Assembly: GCF_000696385.1 (NCBI RefSeq)
Contig: NZ_JJMN01000045.1
Location: 288,405 to 352,404 of the forward strand
Length of the DNA stretch: 64,000 nt
Source of the DNA: Vibrio metoecus
Lineage (GTDB): Bacteria > Pseudomonadota > Gammaproteobacteria > Enterobacterales > Vibrionaceae
Direction of reading: 5' to 3'
Position numbers and translations under genes: made by a program. Shown here piece by piece: positions 58,091-64,000 of this stretch (position 1 is the first letter of the stretch; each line of letters opens with the position of its first letter). The notes under the pieces are model-generated. The model made no database searches. It was not told the DNA's origin and worked only from the letters and a program-made list of their open reading frames with translations.

Positions 58091-60862
58091 GTGCATATCA
58101 GCCCCAATGATACCAATCAGTACCGTTATCTCACGCTGAGCAATGGCTTACGAACGCTGTTGATCCAAAGTCCAGATGCCCCAAAATGCGCCGCGGCTTT
58201 AGCCGTTAACGTGGGGCACTTTGACGATCCGAATGAACGCCAAGGCTTAGCCCATTACCTTGAGCACATGCTGTTTTTGGGCACAGAAAAATACCCGAAA
58301 GTCGGAGAATTTCAAACTTTTATCAGCCAGCATGGGGGCTCAAACAATGCTTGGACTGGTACCGAGCACACCTGTTTTTTCTTCGATGTCGTACCCAATG
58401 CTTTTGCTAAAACCCTCGATCGATTCAGCCAATTTTTCATTGCGCCGCTATTTAATGCTGAAGCTCTAGATAAAGAACGCCAAGCTGTCGACTCCGAATA
58501 CAAACTTAAAATTAAAGATGAGTCACGCCGCCTCTATCAGGTACAGAAAGAGACGATTAATCCTCAGCACCCTTTCAGCAAATTCTCGGTAGGTAATCAG
58601 CAAACCCTAAGCGATCGCGAAAACAGCTCCATTCGTGATGAAATTATTGATTTCTACCAATCCCACTACTCTGCAGAGTTAATGACATTGACGCTCATTG
58701 GACCGCAGAGTTTTGAAGAATTGGAACAGTGGGCACACACTTACTTCGCCGCCATTCCTAACCCGGTACGAGACATCACACCTTTGCCACCTTTTGTTTG
58801 CGATGAGCACACCGGAATTTTGATCCGAGTTGAGCCACTCAAAGAAATTCGCAAACTAATCTTAGCCTTTCCGATGCCAAGTACCGAAAGCTACTATCAG
58901 AAAAAGCCACTTTCCTACTTTGCGCATTTAATTGGCTATGAAGGTGAGGGCAGCTTGCTGCAAGCATTGAAAGATAAGGGCTGGATCACTACCCTCTCTG
59001 CCGGTGGCGGTGTAAGTGGCAGTAACTACCGCGAGTTTGCAGTCAGCTGTGTGCTCACGCCTGAAGGGCTAGAGCATGTCGATGACATCATTCAAAGCCT
59101 TTTTCAAACCTTGAATTTAATTGCAACTCAAGGATTGCAGGAATGGCGTTATCAAGAAAAACGCGCCGTACTGGAATCCGCTTTCCGTTTTCAAGAAACT
59201 CAGCGCCCACTGGATATGGTCAGCCATTTAGTGGTCAATATGCAGCATTACGCCCCCGAAGATACGGCCTATGGCGACTACATGATGATGGGGTATGACG
59301 AACCACTCCTGCGGCATATTCTCAGCTATCTTACCCCAGAAAATCTGCGTGCAACCTTGATTGCCAAAGGTGATGGCTTTGATAGAACCGCGCAATGGTA
59401 CTTTACCCCTTACTCGGTGCAACCGTTCAGCACTAAGCAACTGAATCAGTTCCACCAATCGGTAGATTTACCACTCGCACTACCGGAGCCAAACCCATTC
59501 ATCTGCTATGAGCTTGATCCTTCCGATATCAAAGATGCGAACAATTTACCGCAAGTGTTGCAGGATTTACCTGGATTTACGCTATGGCATCAACAAGATA
59601 CTGAGTTTCGAGTTCCCAAAGGCGTCATTTATGTCGCCATCGATAGCCCACACGCTGTAGCCAACTGCCGTAATATCGTCATGACTCGCTTATGCGTTGA
59701 AATGTTTTTGGATGCCCTTGCCAAAGAGACTTACCAAGCGGAAATCGCAGGAATGGGTTATAACCTCTATGCTCATCAAGGTGGTGTTACCCTCACGCTC
59801 TCTGGTTTTAGTCAAAAACTCCCACAGTTGATGGAAGTCATTTTGCGCAAATTTGCTCAACGTGATTTTCAACCTAAACGGTTCGACACCATTAAACAGC
59901 AGATGATCCGCAACTGGCGCAATGCAGCCCATGATAAACCCATTTCTCAACTGTTTAATGCGATGACTGGGCTGCTACAACCCAATAACCCGCCGTATGT
60001 CGACTTGCTAGCCGCAATCGACGATGTGCAGGTGGAAGAACTCGCGGCTTTTGTCGAGACCATTTTGTCACAATTGCATGTTGAAATGTTTGTGTACGGC
60101 GACTGGTCAGCCCCAGCCGCCCAACAGATGGCAGAAGTGCTCAAGGATGCACTGCGTGTACAGGGGCAAACTTACGAAGAGTCACTCCGCCCTCTCATCA
60201 TGCTCGGCAAAAATGGGACATTTCAACGCGAAGTTGATTGCCAACAAGATGATTCTGCGATTGTCGTTTACTACCAGTGTGAAGAAGTCAGTCCGCGTAG
60301 TATTGCGTTGTATTCCCTAGCCAACCATTTGATGTCAGCCACATTTTTCCACGAAATTCGTACCAAACAGCAACTCGGTTATATGGTTGGAACGGGCAAT
60401 ATGCCGTTAAATCGCCATCCTGGGTTGATTCTTTACGTGCAATCCCCCTCTGCGCCGCCTAGCGAGTTAATCCGTTCAATTGATGAGTTTTTGAATGCGC
60501 TGTACATGGTACTGTTAGAGTTAAACGAATATGAATGGCATAGCAGTAAGCGCGGATTATGGAACCAAATATCCGCTCCCGATCCAACCCTGAGAGTTCG
60601 AGCTCAGCGCTTATGGGTCGCGATTGGTAACAAGGATCTCACGTTCGACCAACGAGAAAAAGTATTGGAGGAACTGAAAAACCTTAGCCGTGCCGATATG
60701 ATTCGTTTTGTGGTTAATGAGCTAAAACCTCGCACTGCACATCGCTTAATCATGCACACGCAAGGCAAGGCGCATCAAGATGCGCCCGCCCTACAACTTG
60801 GTCAAGAAATCGGTTCAGTGCAAGAGTTCCAGTTGCGTCCGAAAGCTTATGATGTTGGTTAA
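58091..60862 (+). CDS. insulinase-family (M16) zinc peptidase, pitrilysin-like
   Basis: A 923-residue M16 protease. The inverted zinc site HYLEH (His55, Glu58, His59) is intact in LAHYLEHMLFLGTEKYP. Four M16 domains follow, with PLKEIRKLIL and the C-terminal TKQQLGYMV substrate-binding motif. No signal peptide is seen from this start. The GTG at 58091 is chosen because of GGAGAAA about eight bases before it; an upstream TTG has no site. It resembles protease III but lacks its signal peptide. Stop codon interlocks with the convergent yecM. Confidence 0.88.
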   Translation: MHISPNDTNQYRYLTLSNGLRTLLIQSPDAPKCAAALAVNVGHFDDPNERQGLAHYLEHMLFLGTEKYPKVGEFQTFISQHGGSNNAWTGTEHTCFFFDVVPNAFAKTLDRFSQFFIAPLFNAEALDKERQAVDSEYKLKIKDESRRLYQVQKETINPQHPFSKFSVGNQQTLSDRENSSIRDEIIDFYQSHYSAELMTLTLIGPQSFEELEQWAHTYFAAIPNPVRDITPLPPFVCDEHTGILIRVEPLKEIRKLILAFPMPSTESYYQKKPLSYFAHLIGYEGEGSLLQALKDKGWITTLSAGGGVSGSNYREFAVSCVLTPEGLEHVDDIIQSLFQTLNLIATQGLQEWRYQEKRAVLESAFRFQETQRPLDMVSHLVVNMQHYAPEDTAYGDYMMMGYDEPLLRHILSYLTPENLRATLIAKGDGFDRTAQWYFTPYSVQPFSTKQLNQFHQSVDLPLALPEPNPFICYELDPSDIKDANNLPQVLQDLPGFTLWHQQDTEFRVPKGVIYVAIDSPHAVANCRNIVMTRLCVEMFLDALAKETYQAEIAGMGYNLYAHQGGVTLTLSGFSQKLPQLMEVILRKFAQRDFQPKRFDTIKQQMIRNWRNAAHDKPISQLFNAMTGLLQPNNPPYVDLLAAIDDVQVEELAAFVETILSQLHVEMFVYGDWSAPAAQQMAEVLKDALRVQGQTYEESLRPLIMLGKNGTFQREVDCQQDDSAIVVYYQCEEVSPRSIALYSLANHLMSATFFHEIRTKQQLGYMVGTGNMPLNRHPGLILYVQSPSAPPSELIRSIDEFLNALYMVLLELNEYEWHSSKRGLWNQISAPDPTLRVRAQRLWVAIGNKDLTFDQREKVLEELKNLSRADMIRFVVNELKPRTAHRLIMHTQGKAHQDAPALQLGQEIGSVQEFQLRPKAYDVG

Positions 60863-61464
60863 CACACCACTTCAGCTTCTGACTCAACAATCTTTTGCAG
60901 CGGGTGTGGGTGTAGTTTGATACACACCCCTTGCCATTGAAACGCCACCGTTGGGTTCGCTAAACGCTCCCCCTCTCCTTGCGGGCTCGACAACTTAACC
61001 TTGATTCCCTCATCAGCAAGCCGATCCCATTTTTCGGCAAGAGAGGGACAATTCGTTTTCAACTCCTCACAAAATGCTTGGGCACTCAGTGCTTGTGAAG
61101 GAACGACAAACTCTACATGTTCCCAACTCTGTTCAGGGTAAGTTTTGCCTAACGCAGGATAAGGCAGTTCTAAGCATTCAATCCGCCAATGGCTTGATTG
61201 CAGCGGCTCGTTAAAAAGAATCACGATGATCGGGCGACCATTAATCTGCGCACAAGAGATCTCTTGGCCATAAGTCAACCATGCCTGATGAGCAACTTGT
61301 GCCAGTTCCTGATCATTAATTCGCAATGCAATATGATCTAGCTGATGAGAACGTAAATCTAAGCCCAAAAGAGCAAGTAACTGCTCTATTTTCGAGATAA
61401 AAAGATCGAGTTTTCCAAGCAGTTGTTGTGGAGCAAGCCCTGTCTCACAAAGTTGTTGATGCAT
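60859..61464 (-). CDS. yecM: YecM family protein (VOC fold)
   Basis: A 201-residue member of the YecM family with a vicinal-oxygen-chelate fold, LDHIALRINDQELAQVAHQAWL and EHVEFVVP containing the paired histidines and glutamates of the metal site. Function unknown; it is adjacent to argS in enteric bacteria as well. Its stop shares TTAA with the stop of the convergent peptidase gene. Confidence 0.85.
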   Translation of the reverse strand: MHQQLCETGLAPQQLLGKLDLFISKIEQLLALLGLDLRSHQLDHIALRINDQELAQVAHQAWLTYGQEISCAQINGRPIIVILFNEPLQSSHWRIECLELPYPALGKTYPEQSWEHVEFVVPSQALSAQAFCEELKTNCPSLAEKWDRLADEGIKVKLSSPQGEGERLANPTVAFQWQGVCIKLHPHPLQKIVESEAEVVC

Positions 61465-61663
61465 CTCATGGCCTTAAAATCGCTATTTGAACGCGATACT
61501 ATCAAGATTGGCGGGAAAAGGTGAAAATTTCCTGCGTTTCTCCCTAGGTGGTTAAGCTAAAAATTGTTATTATGGCCGCCATCTAACCAATGTTATTGTG
61601 ATATGCCTCACTCCAAAAATGATGGCATTCCTCACCTATTTCCTTGAATTGAAGGGCAAACGT

Positions 61664-63399
61664 GTGAATATCCAAGCACTAATCAATGATCGAGTTTCTC
61701 AGGCTATCGAAGCCGCAGGCGCACCCGCTGGTACCCCAGCACTGGTTCGTCAATCAGCAAAAGCACAATTTGGTGATTACCAAGCGAATGGCATTATGGG
61801 TGCCGCCAAGCAGTTGGGTACCAATCCTCGAGAATTTGCACAGAAAGTCTTGGATGTTCTAAACCTTGAAGGCATTGCAAGCAAAACTGAAATTGCCGGC
61901 CCTGGCTTTATCAATATCTTCTTGAGCGAAGAGTTTCTCGCCGCTCAAGCTGAAGCGGCTCTTGCCGATGAGCGCCTAGGTGTTGCGCCAGAAGCCCCAA
62001 AAACCATCGTGGCTGACTACTCTGCACCTAACGTTGCCAAAGAGATGCACGTAGGCCATCTGCGCTCAACCATCATTGGTGATGCGGTAGTACGTACCTT
62101 GGAATTCTTGGGTCATAACGTGATCCGCGCGAACCACATCGGTGACTGGGGCACTCAGTTCGGAATGCTGATCGCCAACCTTGAGCGAGTGCAGAAAGCA
62201 TCGGGTGAAGTTTCGATGGAGCTTTCTGATCTCGAAGCTTTCTATCGTGAATCGAAAAAGCTGTATGACGAAGATGAGCAGTTTGCGGAAACGGCACGTA
62301 ACTACGTAGTGAAACTGCAAGGTGGCGATGCATTCTGCCTAGATATGTGGAAGAAGTTGGTTGATGTCACCATGATTCAAAACCAGCGTAACTACGACCG
62401 CTTGAACGTTTCCCTCACTCGTGAAAATGTCATGGGCGAAAGCATGTACAACGACATGCTGCCGTTAATTGTGAGCGACCTGAAAGCCAAAGGCTTGGCA
62501 GTCGAAGACGATGGTGCGCAAGTGGTTTTCTTGGACGAATTCAAGAATAAAGACGGTGAACCTATGGGTGTTATCGTGCAAAAACGTGATGGTGGTTTCT
62601 TGTACACAACCACTGATATTGCGTGTGACGAAATTACCGTTATGAAACGTTGGGTGCCGATCGAGTACTGTACTTCATCGATTCACGCCAACATCAGCAC
62701 TTGATGCAAGCGTGGACTATCGTACGCAAAGCGGGCTATATCCCAGAAGAAGTCAGCTTAGAGCACCATGCGTTCGGTATGATGCTAGGCAAAGATGGCC
62801 GCCCTTTCAAAACTCGTGCAGGCGGCACCGTTCGCTTAGCCGATTTGCTGGATGAAGCAGAAGATCGCGCCAAAGCCCTGATCGAATCCAAAAACCCAGA
62901 ATTGTCAGCGGAAGAGAAAGCCAACATCGCCAACACCGTGGCAATGGCGGCAGTAAAATACGCAGACCTATCAAAACACCGCACCACCGATTATGTGTTC
63001 GATTGGGACAATATGCTGGCGTTTGAAGGCAACACGGCGCCTTACATGCAGTACGCTTACACTCGTGTTGCTTCTGTGTTTGCAAAAGCAGGCGTGGATA
63101 TGAATGAGCTAGTTGGCCATATCCAAATCACGGAAGAAAAAGAAAAAGCGCTGATCGCTAAACTGCTGCAATTTGAAGAGGCGGTTCAATCGGTAGCTCG
63201 TGAAGGTCAACCTCACATCATGTGTAGTTACCTTTTTGAACTCGCGGGTATTTTCTCTAGCTTCTATGAAGCTTGCCCAATTCTGGTCGCAGAGCAAGAA
63301 AGCGTTAAGCAGAGTCGCTTGAAACTCGCGGCACTGACCGCAAAAACCATCAAGCAAGGCCTCGCTCTTTTGGGCATTGATACCCTAGAAAGAATGTAA
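61664..63399 (+). CDS. argS: arginyl-tRNA synthetase, with two frame errors
   Basis: Charges tRNA-Arg. It begins at GTG 61664 ([24 protein letters not shown] ribosome site). The class I signature HVGH is at residues 129-132 in [12 protein letters not shown], and [17 protein letters not shown] replaces a canonical KMSK, as is normal for this enzyme. The frame is lost at TTTDIAC. Removing an extra A at 62628 and an extra T at 62634-62635 restores [19 protein letters not shown] and gives 577 residues, the standard length. Essential gene; the breaks are likely sequencing errors. Confidence 0.95.
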
Positions 63400-63412
63400 T
63401 CAAATCCCGACT

Positions 63413-63440
63413 AAGGTTGGCGACTTGCCAACCTTTTCTT
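63413..63440 (+). terminator. terminator of argS
   Basis: Stem AAGGTTGGC / GCCAACCTT with loop GACTT, followed by TTCTTTATC, 14 bases after the argS stop. Confidence 0.8.
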
Positions 63441-63502
63441 TATCTCTCCTATCTCGTTTTGACAAAGCGAGAAAACAGATTCTGACTCGGAGGCGCAACC
63501 TC

Positions 63503-63940
63503 ATGGCACATTTTGAACTGCACCCTCAACTGCAAAAAGATACCAATGTCATTGGACATTTTCCACTTTGTGTTGCTCTGTTACATAAAGACTCTGCCGT
63601 ACCTTGGATCATCTTAGTTCCACAAAGAGCAGGATTACGCGAGCTGCACCACTTGCCTATGAATGAACAACAACAATTTCTCGTGGAATCGCAAATCATT
63701 TGCCAAACCTTAGAAACCCTGTTCACTCCAGACAAACTCAACTTAGGCGCACTGGGTAATATGGTGCCTCAACTGCACATTCACCACATTGCTCGCTTTA
63801 CTGATGATATGGCTTGGCCGGGACCCGTTTGGGGGCGCACTCAAGGTGTATTCCGCCCAGAGCTAGAGCAACAAACCCTGCTCACGGCTATCCAGCAACA
63901 TCTTGTGCAAAACCCACATTTTGCCCCTGAGCTTGCTTGA
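63503..63940 (+). CDS. HIT-family protein
   Basis: A 145-residue histidine-triad-superfamily protein, MAHFELHPQL at the start and NMVPQLHIHHIARF containing the active histidine run (His92, His94, His95). The canonical HxHxH has its third histidine replaced by Ile, as I recall in the HIT subgroup with the HIHVIAR pattern. Substrate is not known. The ATG at 63503 is chosen for its GGAGG site. It follows argS and a terminator. Confidence 0.85.
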   Translation: MAHFELHPQLQKDTNVIGHFPLCVALLHKDSAVPWIILVPQRAGLRELHHLPMNEQQQFLVESQIICQTLETLFTPDKLNLGALGNMVPQLHIHHIARFTDDMAWPGPVWGRTQGVFRPELEQQTLLTAIQQHLVQNPHFAPELA

Positions 63941-64000
63941 ACATTTCGATGTGCTAGAAAAAATCACTACCGTCATAAACCACCGTTTAGAAATGACAAT

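Noticed and set aside
1..64000. CRISPR arrays, insertion sequences, integron (VCR) repeats, prophage or defence genes
   Set aside because: No regularly spaced repeats, transposases, integrases or phage-type genes are present; all regions are conserved chromosomal genes.

Overview
The window is a piece of a gammaproteobacterial chromosome, and gene content and order point to the genus Vibrio, most likely Vibrio cholerae or a very close relative (chromosome I type). The clearest pointers are a ParC/ParP polar-localisation pair inside a flagellar and chemotaxis operon (flhA-flhF-flhG-fliA-cheY-cheZ-cheA-cheB-parC-parP-cheW), a CheA with a long repeat-bearing linker, and a gene of the family known as VC2046/SO_2500. 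No insertion sequence, prophage, integron repeat or CRISPR array is visible. The content is conserved core genome, and I found no convincing undescribed multi-gene system.

Layout. (1) 1-9992, minus strand: a fatty-acid/lipid and cofactor cluster, read as yceD, rpmF, plsX, fabH, fabD, fabG, acpP, fabF, pabC, mltG, tmk, holB, tatD-like (cut by the window edge). (2) 10143-15492: maf/yceF, rluC and rne with a 610-base leader. (3) 15785-22459: a SulP anion transporter, an EamA-type permease, adhE and a MarC-family membrane protein. (4) 22535-30053: asd, an NhaC-type antiporter, a membrane-anchored histidine phosphotransfer (Hpt) protein, yejK, yejL, and yejM/lapC. (5) 30117-30451: tRNA-Pro(GGG) and tRNA-Ser(TGA), each with its own promoter and terminator. 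(6) 30514-36959: a deacetylase-fold protein, topB, grxD, sodB, a VC2046-family protein, a degenerate short-chain dehydrogenase, mlaA. (7) 37082-44111: the cytochrome c maturation operon ccmABCDEFGHI. (8) 44489-57222: the flhA-to-cheW motility operon. (9) 57425-63940: sixA, an insulinase-type peptidase, yecM, argS and a HIT-family protein.

The most important thing for any user is sequence quality. Ten genes (fabG, fabH, plsX, marC-like, the Hpt gene, topB, ccmG, ccmC, flhG, argS) are interrupted by single-base insertions, fourteen in all. Every one is an extra base, many lie in homopolymer runs, and removing them restores the expected family sequence with whole-codon lengths (FabG 248, FabH 316, PlsX 341, CcmC 250, FlhG 295, ArgS 577 residues). 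Several of these genes are essential in related bacteria. I read them as sequencing or assembly errors and annotate the full repaired spans.

Biologically, the most interesting items are three near-identical acidic repeats in the CheA linker next to parC/parP; a membrane Hpt protein with no kinase or receiver beside it, whose first transmembrane helix is hidden by one of the frame errors; a short-chain dehydrogenase relative that has lost its catalytic residues; an FNR-like site centred at -41.5 of a candidate adhE promoter; and duplicated motifs in the RNase E tail. Recognition of families is from memory of conserved motifs; no database search was run.
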